Source: Mucilaginibacter frigoritolerans (lineage in GTDB: Bacteria; Bacteroidota; Bacteroidia; Sphingobacteriales; Sphingobacteriaceae). From it: a DNA stretch of 64,000 nucleotides. The notes under the pieces were generated by a model. That model was not told the DNA's origin. It saw only the letters and a program-made list of their open reading frames with translations, and searched no databases. Location of the stretch: positions 111,642-175,641 of the forward strand of contig NZ_VLLI01000014.1 of NCBI RefSeq assembly GCF_007830615.1, read 5' to 3'. Both the position numbers and the translations under genes were made by a program. Below are positions 1-9,581 of the stretch, one piece after another; the stretch's first letter is position 1; the number at the start of each line of letters is the position of its first letter.

Positions 1-1
1 C

Positions 2-355
2 CATCCTTCTCTGGCGGGCAAGTATACTTATTCATTTAAACCGGTAAGTATTCCCGGCATGAGTGAAGATCCACCGCAAAAAAATAAAGTTTGCTATGGC
101 ATTAATTTGAAGGATTACGATACAAAGAAAATTCATATTTCCGGCAAACTCAACTTATCCTGGTTAATAGAATTGTACAAAGCCTTCCCGGATAAAGAGC
201 ACTTTTTTACGCCATATTTCACCAAACTTACCGGTACCGAAGCGCTACGAAAACAAATAGAGGCTGGCAAAAGCGAGCAGGAAATACGGGCAAGCTGGGA
301 ACCCGCTTTAAGCAATTATAAAGCCATCCGCAAAAAATACCTATTGTACCTGTAG
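2..355 (+). CDS. C-terminal end of a NamZ/DUF1343-like exo-N-acetylmuramidase (partial)
   Basis: The reading frame is open from base 2, so only the last 117 or so residues of a longer gene are present; the ATG at 59 is internal. The tail reads HPSLAGKYTYSFKPVSIPGM, then a KAFPDKEHFF segment and a final KAIRKKYLLYL. These recall the end of DUF1343 proteins (NamZ family), which release terminal MurNAc from peptidoglycan fragments in the periplasm. The catalytic half lies outside the window, so activity cannot be judged. The identification rests on recalled C-terminal motifs only. Confidence 0.6.
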   Translation, partial: HPSLAGKYTYSFKPVSIPGMSEDPPQKNKVCYGINLKDYDTKKIHISGKLNLSWLIELYKAFPDKEHFFTPYFTKLTGTEALRKQIEAGKSEQEIRASWEPALSNYKAIRKKYLLYL

Positions 356-489
356 TTTAAAAACGGGGCAAATTGCCACACGATGGTAAATAATTATTGT
401 TAATACACGTCAACCAGCATCAAGCCTTAAACAAACAGCAATAATTTAAGGTTTATTGCTAACTTTAGGAATTTAGAGTATTTCCGCTT

Positions 490-1407
490 ATGAGAATTGT
501 ATTTATGGGCACCCCCCAGTTTGCAGTAACTTCGTTAGATGCCCTGATCACTGCCGGCTGCGATATTGTAGCAGTGGTAACCGCTCCGGACAAACCGGCG
601 GGCAGGGGTCAAAAGTTAAACGAATCAGCAGTAAAACAATATGCATTATTAAACAACATTAAAGTACTTCAGCCCGAAAAATTAAAAAGCCCTGAGTTTT
701 TAGATGAATTAAAATCACTACATGCCGATTTACAGGTTGTGGTAGCCTTCCGTATGCTGCCCGAAGTAGTATGGAACATGCCTCCAAAAGGAACCATCAA
801 TCTGCATGCATCTTTATTGCCACAATATCGCGGAGCTGCCCCAATAAATTGGGCGCTTATTAATGGCGAAAAAGAGAGCGGTGTAACAACCTTTTTTTTA
901 AAACAGGAAATTGATACCGGCGATATATTATTTACCGAAAAAGTAACCCTTACAGGCCACGAAACAGCCGGCGAACTGCATGACCGCCTGATGAATAAAG
1001 GCGCAGGCTTATTAGTTAAAACCGTAAAAGGTGTGGAAAGCGGCAGGTTTAATGAGCACCCGCAATCGCAATTGTTGGAGGGCGTGGAATTAAAGCACGC
1101 CCCCAAAATATTTAAAGAAGATTGTTTGATAGACTGGAATAAATCTGCAGAAAGCATTTATAACAAAATACGTGGTTTAAGCCCTGTACCAACTGCCTAT
1201 ACCTATCTTAACGAAAAGATATTAAAAATATATCTGGCAGAATACGATGTAACCGAAACCGGCCAACAACCCGGAAGCTTTTTAACAGACGGCAAAACCT
1301 ATTTAAAGTTTGCTGCTACAGATGGATTTGTAAGATTAACAGATGTGCAACTGGAAGGCAAAAAACAAATGGACATACAACAGTTTTTAAGAGGCGTAAA
1401 ACTATAA
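490..1407 (+). CDS. fmt: Methionyl-tRNA formyltransferase
   Basis: This 305-residue protein has the usual length of Fmt, which transfers a formyl group from 10-formyl-THF to initiator Met-tRNA. The N-terminus MRIVFMGTPQFAV is the family signature. It is followed by the purine-binding APDKPAGRG stretch and the catalytic NLHASLLPQYRGAAPINWA block with its Asn/His, then an IDTGDIL motif. The C-terminal third (from about residue 205) is the OB-like tRNA-binding domain. The ATG at 490 starts exactly at the conserved N-terminus. It sits alone between a cell-wall enzyme and a two-component system, with no obvious def partner nearby. Confidence 0.97.
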   Translation: MRIVFMGTPQFAVTSLDALITAGCDIVAVVTAPDKPAGRGQKLNESAVKQYALLNNIKVLQPEKLKSPEFLDELKSLHADLQVVVAFRMLPEVVWNMPPKGTINLHASLLPQYRGAAPINWALINGEKESGVTTFFLKQEIDTGDILFTEKVTLTGHETAGELHDRLMNKGAGLLVKTVKGVESGRFNEHPQSQLLEGVELKHAPKIFKEDCLIDWNKSAESIYNKIRGLSPVPTAYTYLNEKILKIYLAEYDVTETGQQPGSFLTDGKTYLKFAATDGFVRLTDVQLEGKKQMDIQQFLRGVKL

Positions 1408-1516
1408 TCAGATTTCTTTTTACAATCCATTTACTGTTTTTAACATAGCTTTGTACCCATAAGTGCATCAGCATATTAAAATGTTTTAATAAGAATACTT
1501 TTTATTAACCCACAAC

Positions 1517-1524
1517 TATCTTTG
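1517..1524 (+). promoter_or_regulatory. Bacteroidetes-type -7 element for the two-component system
   Basis: TATCTTTG matches the TAnnTTTG -7 consensus of Bacteroidota and lies 28 bases before the ATG of the response regulator. A clear TTTG -33 box is not visible at the right distance, only a T-rich stretch near 1500. Confidence 0.45.
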
Positions 1525-1552
1525 AAACAATTACTATAACACAAAAGGCTAA

Positions 1553-2224
1553 ATGAAGATACTGCTAATTGAAGATGAGCCTAAGGTTGCTGCATTTATA
1601 AAAAAGGGATTAGAAGAGCAATTTCATAATGTTACAGCTGTTTATGATGGTAGTTTGGGTAGCAGGCTGGCATTAGAACAGGATTTTGAACTCATTATTC
1701 TGGATGTAATTCTTCCCCAGGTAAATGGATTTGAAGTTTGCAGGCAGATAAGGGAATTTAAAAAGGAAGTACCCATTTTAATGCTAAGTGCATTGGGCAC
1801 CGTAAATGATAAAGTACAGGGACTTGAAAACGGTGCCGACGATTACTTAACCAAACCCTTTCATTTTGAAGAATTACTGGCCCGCATCAAAGCGCTTGAT
1901 CGGCGCAGGTCAATGGTGCTGCCGGGTACTGTTTACCAGGTTGCCGACCTACAGATGGATTGTTTCAGAAAAACAGTTACACGCGGCGGTAACATGATAA
2001 CACTAACCGTAAAGGAATTTACCCTGCTTGAGGTATTAATGTATAACAAAAACCGGGTATTATCAAGGGTATACATTGCCGAAGCCGTTTGGGGAATTAA
2101 CTTTAACCGTGGAACCAATTTAATTGATGTTTATATCAATTACTTACGCACAAAAGTCGATAAGGGCTATTCCAAACAACTTATCCACACGGTTATAGGC
2201 ATGGGATACATGATCAGGGACTAA
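1553..2224 (+). CDS. OmpR/CusR-type response regulator
   Basis: A 223-residue DNA-binding response regulator. The receiver domain (1-115) has the acidic pocket in LIEDEPK, phospho-acceptor Asp51 in LIILDVILP and conserved Lys101 in DDYLTKPF. A winged-helix Trans_reg_C domain fills about 125-223 (TLTVKEFTLLEVL, then TNLIDVYINYLRTKVD). It is followed 21 bases later by its kinase, and the pair sits directly upstream of a heavy-metal RND efflux operon on the same strand. The inferred role is control of that operon in the manner of CusRS/CzcRS. The inducing metal cannot be read from the sequence. Confidence 0.95.
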   Translation: MKILLIEDEPKVAAFIKKGLEEQFHNVTAVYDGSLGSRLALEQDFELIILDVILPQVNGFEVCRQIREFKKEVPILMLSALGTVNDKVQGLENGADDYLTKPFHFEELLARIKALDRRRSMVLPGTVYQVADLQMDCFRKTVTRGGNMITLTVKEFTLLEVLMYNKNRVLSRVYIAEAVWGINFNRGTNLIDVYINYLRTKVDKGYSKQLIHTVIGMGYMIRD

Positions 2225-2245
2225 TATAAATTAAAAACAAATTAG

Positions 2246-3601
2246 TTGAAAGTTAAGGATAGGTTATCGCTTCAGTTCACCTTTATGTTTGCGGTGTTGC
2301 TGCTGGTAGTTTTAACGGGCATTTATTTATTTGTTGAGCACAACCGGGTTAAAACCTTTTTCGACAAACTGGATGACCGCGCGGTTACCGTTGGCCAGTT
2401 TTACCTGGCAGAAGACAACTTATCAAAAGAAAACTTCAAAAGTGTAATAAAGAAGTTCCCACAATCATTATCTGACGAAACCATCCGCATTTATGACGAT
2501 CAATTCCACGCCAAGTTTATTCATGAGGGAACGCTTCGCTGGGATACCACTATTTTAAAAGGAGTTGTTTCGCAAAAGCTGGTTCATATAACTGAAGGCA
2601 ATAGGCAAATAACAGGTATTTATTATGTAGATAACTCTGGCAATTATATCATCATGGTTTCGGCTATTGACCATAATGGCTATCACTACATCTATGATCT
2701 GGGACTGATTATGTTTTTCTTTTTCCTGGCATCATTATTTATAACCTATTTTATGGGCAGCGTTTTCTCACGCATTGCGTTAATACCTATTGTTAAAATA
2801 ACCAGTAACCTTAAAAGGATCCGCTCAACGAGCCTCGATCTCCGCTTACCTATCGCCACCAAAAAGAAAGACGAAATTGACGTTCTTTCATTAACCATTA
2901 ATAATCTGCTGGAACATTTGGAGCAATCATTTGAAAGCCAGAAATCGTTTATTGCCAATGCATCACACGAATTGCGCACACCCATAACCACCATACTGGG
3001 TGAGGCTGAAATTACCTTAATGCACGAGCGTACCAACGAAGATTATAAATCAACGCTCAGCAACATTATTAAAGAAACCGAACGGCTTAATTATATTATT
3101 AACAGTTTGATGGATTTAATGCAAACCAACGCTGCCAATTATGAATTTCAACCAATAAGGATGGATGAATTGATTTGGGAGATAAAAGATGAGTTGTCTG
3201 TTAAGGGTAATGAAAACAATATTAATATAAAATATAACCTGCCTTATGATCCGGCAAAATATAGTTTAATGGGTAACCGGCAACTGCTTTTCATCGGCAT
3301 CAGTAATATCATCAAAAACGCACTCAAGTTTTCTGATAATAAGGAGATTTATTGTGAAATACACTGCGATATAAAAGGCATTCATGTAACTATAACTGAT
3401 AATGGCATTGGAATAGAACCAAAAGACATCAGTAAAATATTCCAACCGTTTTTCCGTTCTACCAACGCTTTGTATTATCCGGGTTATGGAATCGGGCTCT
3501 CTTTAACCAATAATATTATACGCCTGCACAATGGCACAGTTGAAGTGGAATCTGAATTGAATAAGGGAACAACCTTTCATTTAATCTTCCCTAATTTGTG
3601 A
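2246..3601 (+). CDS. Membrane sensor histidine kinase, likely metal-sensing
   Basis: 451 residues with a TTG start; no ATG lies closer to the conserved N-terminus. TM1 is at about 12-30. A periplasmic sensor of about 125 residues follows, then TM2 at about 155-175 and a HAMP-like linker. The HisKA box contains ASHELRTPITT. The HATPase domain shows the N box (IIKNALKFSDN), G1 box (DNGIGIEP), F box (FQPFFRSTNA) and G2 box (GYGIGLSLTNN). All catalytic boxes are intact. It pairs with the response regulator just upstream and precedes the RND efflux genes. Cus-type sensing is inferred from context only. Confidence 0.93.
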   Translation: MKVKDRLSLQFTFMFAVLLLVVLTGIYLFVEHNRVKTFFDKLDDRAVTVGQFYLAEDNLSKENFKSVIKKFPQSLSDETIRIYDDQFHAKFIHEGTLRWDTTILKGVVSQKLVHITEGNRQITGIYYVDNSGNYIIMVSAIDHNGYHYIYDLGLIMFFFFLASLFITYFMGSVFSRIALIPIVKITSNLKRIRSTSLDLRLPIATKKKDEIDVLSLTINNLLEHLEQSFESQKSFIANASHELRTPITTILGEAEITLMHERTNEDYKSTLSNIIKETERLNYIINSLMDLMQTNAANYEFQPIRMDELIWEIKDELSVKGNENNINIKYNLPYDPAKYSLMGNRQLLFIGISNIIKNALKFSDNKEIYCEIHCDIKGIHVTITDNGIGIEPKDISKIFQPFFRSTNALYYPGYGIGLSLTNNIIRLHNGTVEVESELNKGTTFHLIFPNL

Positions 3602-3705
3602 TTTATTGAAAATAATTGTATAATTGATTTCTTTCAGTGCAATTATCGCACCCCACATTAAAAAATTTTAATATATTTCTAATAACACTCTAACGACAGT
3701 TTTAG

Positions 3706-3734
3706 TTTGGCACGATTGTTTTTACCTATTTTTG
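3706..3734 (+). promoter_or_regulatory. Consensus promoter of the RND efflux operon
   Basis: A TTTG box at 3706-3709 and TATTTTTG at 3727-3734 (TAnnTTTG) are separated by 17 bases, a near-textbook Bacteroidota sigma-A promoter. It lies 56 bases before the start of the outer-membrane factor gene and so probably drives the three-gene efflux operon separately from the sensor genes. Confidence 0.6.
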
Positions 3735-3790
3735 GGACGATTTTAGAATGAGCTTATCCATGCATATTTCTATTATTTAATTTATAAAAC

Positions 3791-5074
3791 ATGCTTAACA
3801 AATTTTTCCGTAAAACATCTTCCGTACTATTAGTTTGTTGCATCACTGCATTATCAACCAAAGCCCAGGCTCCTGCCGATACATTAAAAATAACTATTAA
3901 ACAAGCCGAAGACCGTTTCTTAAAAAACAACCTTCAGCTTATTGCACAACGGTACAATATTGATAACGCGAGTGCACAGATTATTACTGCCCGTTTATTT
4001 CAAAATCCTGATTTCAATTTCAATAATGGTATCTATGCCAGTGATGTTAGTCAGGGTCCGGCTTATAAAGAGCAATCATTTAGCGTTTCGCAGTTATTTT
4101 ACACTGCAGGTAAGCGTAACAAAAATATTCAATTGGCAAAAATTGGTGTCGAACAGGCTAAGTTCCAGTTTTTTGATCTAATCAGGACATTAAAATATAC
4201 GCTGCGTACTGATTTCTATTCCATTTATTACCAACAGCAATCGGCAAAGGTTTATGATGAAGAAATTAATTCTTTGGCAAAAACCCTGACTGTTTATAAA
4301 GAAGAATATGCAAAAGGTTATATCGCCCAAAAAGAAGTACTGCGTATACAAGCTCAGCTTTATTCTCTGCAAGCAGAGTACACCGGCCTTATTACCGGCA
4401 TTGATACTATAGAGAGTGAATTTAAAATCCTGATCAAAGCACCAGTAGGCACTACTGTTGAACCCGTTGTTACAGACGATATTATTACCAAAAATACGGT
4501 AAACAGTGTACTCTATAAGCAATTGGTTGATTCGGCTTACTCAAACCGGTATGATTTGAGAAACGCCAAAATGGCTATCGACTATAATAACATGAATTTA
4601 CAGCTTCAAAAAGCTACTGCAGTACCTGATGTTTCATTTTCCATTAATTATGATAGACTTGGTGGCTACGGTAATAACTTTTTAGGTGCAGGGGTTGAAT
4701 TTAATTTACCCTTTTGGAACCACAACCAAGGTGGCATTAAACAAGCCCGCATAGCTATAGACCAAAGTAAGGTACAGTTTCAAAACCAGCAAAACCAGGT
4801 AGAAAGCGATGTTGCAACAGGTTATAAAAATGCGGTTCGTGTTGAAAAACTATATAACGGCTTTGATCCACAGTTTAAAACAGATTTCACCAAACTAATT
4901 CATGAGGTACTTATAAACTATCAGAAAAGAAACTTGGGCTTACTGGAGTTTCTGGACTACTATGATTCATATAAAACAAATGTTGTGCAGCTAAACAGCA
5001 TATTACTTAACCGTATTACGGCGCTTGAGCAGCTTAACTATGTTACAGGTACACCATTTTTCAATCAGCAATAA
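3791..5074 (+). CDS. TolC-family outer-membrane efflux protein (CzcC-like)
   Basis: 427 residues with a Sec signal peptide (about 1-26, ending TKAQA). The rest is the repetitive alpha-helical/beta architecture of the OEP family. Two similar halves each carry long amphipathic helices and a strand-forming stretch (for example DVSFSINYDRLGGYGNNFLG). It forms the outer-membrane channel of the tripartite pump encoded with the adaptor (21 bases downstream) and the RND pump. CzcC-type rather than generic TolC is inferred from the heavy-metal type of its partner. Confidence 0.92.
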   Translation: MLNKFFRKTSSVLLVCCITALSTKAQAPADTLKITIKQAEDRFLKNNLQLIAQRYNIDNASAQIITARLFQNPDFNFNNGIYASDVSQGPAYKEQSFSVSQLFYTAGKRNKNIQLAKIGVEQAKFQFFDLIRTLKYTLRTDFYSIYYQQQSAKVYDEEINSLAKTLTVYKEEYAKGYIAQKEVLRIQAQLYSLQAEYTGLITGIDTIESEFKILIKAPVGTTVEPVVTDDIITKNTVNSVLYKQLVDSAYSNRYDLRNAKMAIDYNNMNLQLQKATAVPDVSFSINYDRLGGYGNNFLGAGVEFNLPFWNHNQGGIKQARIAIDQSKVQFQNQQNQVESDVATGYKNAVRVEKLYNGFDPQFKTDFTKLIHEVLINYQKRNLGLLEFLDYYDSYKTNVVQLNSILLNRITALEQLNYVTGTPFFNQQ

Positions 5075-5095
5075 AATATTACACATACTATTTCT

Positions 5096-6199
5096 ATGAA
5101 TATAAGGACAATAAAATACAGCTTATATACATTAACTGCTTGCTTTTTAATAGCTAATGTTATTTCCTGTAAATCGAACGAGACAAATGACGATGTAAGA
5201 CAGCCCTACGTAATTCCTGATTCATTGATGCGTACGCTGATAGTGGATACGGTTAAAACGTCGGCCATTACAGATGAAATAAAATTCAATGGTGCGGTTG
5301 ATTTTAATACCGACAAAGTAATTAACGTTTTCCCATTGGTGAGTGGTAATGTGAGTGGTATTACTGTAATGCCAGGTGATTATGTTAAAGCCGGACAGGT
5401 ATTGGGCGTAGTAAAGAGCTCTGAAATTGCTAATTACAATGCCAGTTTGGTAAATGCAGAAGCAAACTTGAGGCTAACAGCCAAACAGCTCGATCAGCAA
5501 AAAGACTTGTACAAAAGTGGTTTGGCTTCGCAGGTTGATATTACTAATGCCGAAGCCAATTATGAGCAGGCTGTTGCTGCTAAAACAGCAGCTCAGAAAA
5601 TATTGAGCATTAATGGTGATAACAAAAATGGTGAATACCTTATTAAAGCACCTATAGAAGGCTTCATTGTTCAAAAAAATGCAAATAATGGTATGTCTAT
5701 CCGTACGGATAATAATACCGGCTTATTTACCATATCCGATCTGAAAGATGTTTGGGTACAGGCAAATGTGTATGAAGAAAACATATCAAAGGTACGTGAA
5801 GGCGAAGAAGCGGATGTAACTACCATTGCTTATCCTGACTTAGTTTTTAAAGGAACAGTTGATAAACTGATGAGCGTACTTGACCCCACCAGCAAAGTAA
5901 TGAAAATGAGGGTTGTGTTAAAAAACCCCGGCTATCAATTAAAACCGCAGATGTTTACAACCGTAACGGTTTACAATAAGGAAAATACGCAGGCAATTTC
6001 CATATCAAACAAGGATCTGGTATTTGATAACAGCCAGTACTATGTAATTATTTTAACCGGCAAAAAAGATGTACAAATAAGGCCGGTAAGCATCATCAGC
6101 ATAAATGGAAAAACAGCTTATATAAAAAGCGGCTTAAAACCAGGTGAAAGAGTTATAGGCTCAAATGCCCTGCTTATTTACGGTTCATTAAACAGTTAA
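5096..6199 (+). CDS. RND efflux periplasmic adaptor, lipoprotein (CzcB/CusB-like)
   Basis: 367 residues. The N-terminus is a lipoprotein signal with the lipobox around Cys26 (VISC). A biotinyl-lipoyl-like hairpin follows (GNVSGITVMPGDYVKAGQVLG), then an alpha-helical hairpin at about 120-165 rich in Ala/Gln, a second lipoyl half (APIEGFIVQKN) and the beta-barrel and membrane-proximal domains. It links the inner-membrane pump to the outer-membrane factor. It lacks the extra N-terminal metal-binding region of long CusB proteins, so specificity is unclear. Second gene of the three-gene operon. Confidence 0.93.
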   Translation: MNIRTIKYSLYTLTACFLIANVISCKSNETNDDVRQPYVIPDSLMRTLIVDTVKTSAITDEIKFNGAVDFNTDKVINVFPLVSGNVSGITVMPGDYVKAGQVLGVVKSSEIANYNASLVNAEANLRLTAKQLDQQKDLYKSGLASQVDITNAEANYEQAVAAKTAAQKILSINGDNKNGEYLIKAPIEGFIVQKNANNGMSIRTDNNTGLFTISDLKDVWVQANVYEENISKVREGEEADVTTIAYPDLVFKGTVDKLMSVLDPTSKVMKMRVVLKNPGYQLKPQMFTTVTVYNKENTQAISISNKDLVFDNSQYYVIILTGKKDVQIRPVSIISINGKTAYIKSGLKPGERVIGSNALLIYGSLNS

Positions 6200-6276
6200 G
6201 GTTAATTAAAAAATCAGCGAATAATAGCTTATGCAGGTTTATGGCATAATCCGAATGTTCGATAAATAAATAGATA

Positions 6277-9200
6277 ATGATTAAGTTTTTAAGGGGTATT
6301 ATTGGATTTTCATTAAAAAACAAATACCTTATTATATTTTTGGCTGCCTTACTGGTTGTTTCAGGGATAATAACCTTTATGCAAATGCCAATTGAGGCCT
6401 TTCCTGATGTTACTAATACAGAAATAGATATTATTACACAATGGCCTGGTCAAAGTGCCGAAGAGGTTGAAAAACTGGTAACTATCCCCATTGAAATAGC
6501 TTTAAACCCGGTTCAAAAAAAGGTAAGCCTGCGTTCAACCACCATATTCGGGTTGAGCTATGTTAAAGTAATATTTGACGATAATGTACAGGATCAGGAG
6601 GCACGCCAGCAGGTAATGTTCCTGCTGAATAATGCAACACTGCCAAACGGCATTGTACCGGCAGTACAACCTCCTACCGGCCCTACCGGCGAAATTTTCA
6701 GATACACCTTAAAAAGCACCTTTAGGGATGTAAGGGAATTAAAAACCATACAAGACTGGATAATTGACCGCCGCTTAAGAGCTATTCAGGGTATAGGCGA
6801 TATCAACAGCTTTGGTGGTAAAACTAAAACTTACGAAATAACTGCCGATCCGGGCAAACTGGCAACACTGGGCATTACGCCGCTGGATGTATTTGCTGCT
6901 GTACAAAAAACCAACATCAACGTAGGCGGTGATATGATTGAGCAAAACAACCAGTCATTTGCTGTGCGGGGTTTGGGGCTAATTAAAAACATCAATCAAA
7001 TAAAAAACATCGTTATCAGTACTAACAACGGCACACCTGTATTGGTAAAAGATGTTGCCACGGTATCTATTTCTAACGTTCCGCGCCTAGGCTGGGTAGG
7101 CCGCAGCGATGCCATATTTGATAAAGACGGCAAAAGAGAAGTAAAAGACGATGAAGATGCGGTTGAGGCGATAATTGTAATGCGTAAAGGTGAAAACCCC
7201 ACCGAAGTAATTAATGCCCTTAAACAGGAGGTAAACAAATTAAATAATGACATCCTGCCTGCTGATACCAAAATAGTTCCATTTTACGATCGGTCAAACC
7301 TCATAGGTTTCGCTACACATACCGTTTTACATAACCTTATTGAGGGGATATTGCTGGTTACCTTCCTGGTATCGCTGTTTATGTTTAACTGGCGAACCAC
7401 CCTTATCGTTTCCATTATTATTCCAATGGCGCTGCTGTTTGCCTTTATTTGTCTGCACTTAATGGGCATGTCGGCAAACCTACTCTCTTTGGGCGCGGTT
7501 GATTTCGGGATCATCATTGATGGCGCCGTAGTAATGGTTGAAGGCATGTTCGTTATCCTTGATCACAAGGCCCTACAGATGGGGATGGACCGGTTCAATA
7601 ACCGGATCAAACTCGGCTGGATTAAAAATAATGGTGCAGTATTGGGTAAAGCTATATTTTTTGCCAAACTAATTATTATAACAGGCCTGTTACCTGTATT
7701 TGCCTTTCAAAAAGTTGAGGGCAAGTTATTCTCTCCATTAGCTTATACATTGGGTTTTGCATTATTGGGTGCGCTTATCACTACGTTAACGCTTGTACCA
7801 GTACTGATCAGCATGCTGCTGAGAAAGAATGTACACGAAAAACACAATCCTTTTGTGCACAGACTTACCGCTTTTATGCTATTTGGTTTTACCTCTGCAT
7901 TTAAATATAAAAAAGTAGTAGTAACCACATCCCTTATTGTAATGGTTTTAGGGCTATTTGCCTTTAAATTTTTAGGAAGTGAGTTTTTGCCCGAGCTTGA
8001 CGAAGGCTCCATATGGCTTCGCGTGCAGTTGCCTTATAGTGTATCATTAGATAAATCTGTAGAAACGTCCAAACAAGTTCGCAAAATATTAATGACTTTT
8101 CCTCAGGTACAATACGTAGTTTCTCAAACCGGGCGACCGGATGATGGTACAGACGTGGCCGGATTTTATAATAATGAGTTTAACGTACTGATGTATCCGG
8201 AAGATGATTGGAAGCCTAAGATCTCAAAGGAAGAGCTGATCAGCCAAATGAATGCTAAACTTTCTGTATTGCCAGGGGCCGATCTTAACTTTTCGCAGCC
8301 TATTAGTGATAATGTTGAGGAAGCGGTTTCGGGTGTAAAAGGCTCTATAGTAGTAAAAGTTTATGGTGATTCGCTTAACTATATGGAAGACAAAACCAAT
8401 GAGGTGTATAACATATTGAAAGGAGTAAGAGGCATCACAGATTTAGGTGTGCTAAAAAGTATTGGTTTACCTGAGCTTGATATTAACCTCGATCAGCAGA
8501 AAATGGCTCAATACGGAGTAACTACTGCCGATGCCAACTCTGTAATTGCTATGGCTATTGGAGGCCAATCTGCTTCTACCCTGTACGAAGGTGTAAGAAC
8601 CTTTGATATCAGGGTCCGCTTCCCTGAGGCTTTCAGAAAAACACCTGACGATATCGGCAACCTGTTGGTGCCAACTCAAAGCGGGGCAAAAGTTCCGGTT
8701 AAGGAAATAGCCTCCATTACTCAAAAAACAGGGCCCTGCTTAATTTTCAGGGATGAAAACGAGCGCTTTGCCACGCTTAAATTCTCTGTTCGCGGCAGGG
8801 ATATGGGTAGTACCATTGCCGAAGCACAGCAAAAAGTAAATGCCAAAGTTAAACTGAAACGTGGTTACCATATGGCCTGGCAAGGTGATTTTGAAAACCA
8901 GAAACGTGCCGAAAAACGCTTGATGCAGGTGGTACCGGTAAGTTTAGCATTAATATTTGCATTGCTGTTCATTATGTTTGGCAATTTCAAAGATGCAGCC
9001 CTGGTATTCCTTAACGTACCTTTCGCCATAGTGGGTGGTATTGCGGCTTTACTTATTACCGGAACCAATTTCAGTATATCGGCAGGTATAGGCTTTATTG
9101 CACTGTTTGGTATTTGTATACAGGATGGTGTACTGCTTATCACTGTATTTAAACACAACCTGGATACGATTAAGGGCGAACGCCTTACGCTATATACAGC

Positions 9201-9429
9201 AATTAAACTTGGTGTAAATTCAAGAATAAGACCGGTAATGATGACGGCCCTGATGGCTGCTATTGGCTTATGCCCGGCAGCATTATCGCACGGAATAGGC
9301 TCAGAAAGTTCAAGACCATTGGCACGTGTAGTAATTGGAGGTATCCTTTGCGCTATGCTCTTTAGTCTTTGGGTATTCCCGCTCATTTTTGGATGGGCCT
9401 ACCGTAAAAGCGACGAAACCACCAGGTAA
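6277..9429 (+). CDS. CzcA/CusA-family heavy-metal RND efflux pump
   Basis: 1050 residues, normal for the HME-RND group. The N-terminus carries TM1 and then MPIEAFPDVTNTEIDI. TM4 has DFGIIIDGAVVMVEG, the charged motif that separates metal pumps from drug pumps. Twelve TM segments fall in the usual 1+5+1+5 pattern around two large periplasmic loops. It exports Cu/Ag or Co/Zn/Cd using the proton gradient, together with the adaptor and outer-membrane channel upstream. The preceding two-component genes suggest metal-induced expression. Which metal is handled is not decided. Confidence 0.95.
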   Translation: MIKFLRGIIGFSLKNKYLIIFLAALLVVSGIITFMQMPIEAFPDVTNTEIDIITQWPGQSAEEVEKLVTIPIEIALNPVQKKVSLRSTTIFGLSYVKVIFDDNVQDQEARQQVMFLLNNATLPNGIVPAVQPPTGPTGEIFRYTLKSTFRDVRELKTIQDWIIDRRLRAIQGIGDINSFGGKTKTYEITADPGKLATLGITPLDVFAAVQKTNINVGGDMIEQNNQSFAVRGLGLIKNINQIKNIVISTNNGTPVLVKDVATVSISNVPRLGWVGRSDAIFDKDGKREVKDDEDAVEAIIVMRKGENPTEVINALKQEVNKLNNDILPADTKIVPFYDRSNLIGFATHTVLHNLIEGILLVTFLVSLFMFNWRTTLIVSIIIPMALLFAFICLHLMGMSANLLSLGAVDFGIIIDGAVVMVEGMFVILDHKALQMGMDRFNNRIKLGWIKNNGAVLGKAIFFAKLIIITGLLPVFAFQKVEGKLFSPLAYTLGFALLGALITTLTLVPVLISMLLRKNVHEKHNPFVHRLTAFMLFGFTSAFKYKKVVVTTSLIVMVLGLFAFKFLGSEFLPELDEGSIWLRVQLPYSVSLDKSVETSKQVRKILMTFPQVQYVVSQTGRPDDGTDVAGFYNNEFNVLMYPEDDWKPKISKEELISQMNAKLSVLPGADLNFSQPISDNVEEAVSGVKGSIVVKVYGDSLNYMEDKTNEVYNILKGVRGITDLGVLKSIGLPELDINLDQQKMAQYGVTTADANSVIAMAIGGQSASTLYEGVRTFDIRVRFPEAFRKTPDDIGNLLVPTQSGAKVPVKEIASITQKTGPCLIFRDENERFATLKFSVRGRDMGSTIAEAQQKVNAKVKLKRGYHMAWQGDFENQKRAEKRLMQVVPVSLALIFALLFIMFGNFKDAALVFLNVPFAIVGGIAALLITGTNFSISAGIGFIALFGICIQDGVLLITVFKHNLDTIKGERLTLYTAIKLGVNSRIRPVMMTALMAAIGLCPAALSHGIGSESSRPLARVVIGGILCAMLFSLWVFPLIFGWAYRKSDETTR

Positions 9430-9462
9430 AAAATACTTAATACCCCTAAGTGCTTATTAAGG

Positions 9463-9505
9463 TTGTTGAAGGCGGTGCAGCATTGCTGTACCTGCCTGAT
9501 ACAAC
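9463..9505 (+). terminator. Probable hairpin terminator after the efflux operon
   Basis: GGTGCAGC at 9474-9481 pairs with GCTGTACC at 9485-9492 around a 3-base loop. Outer GGC/GCC and GTTGT/ACAAC arms extend the stem. There is no strong U tract directly after it, so it may be a partly factor-dependent terminator. Confidence 0.4.
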
Positions 9506-9581
9506 TGTTTAAACTATTGCAAACAAATCATTTCCCAATCCGTCATATAAATATTCCTAATTTTACAGGGATTATAAACTT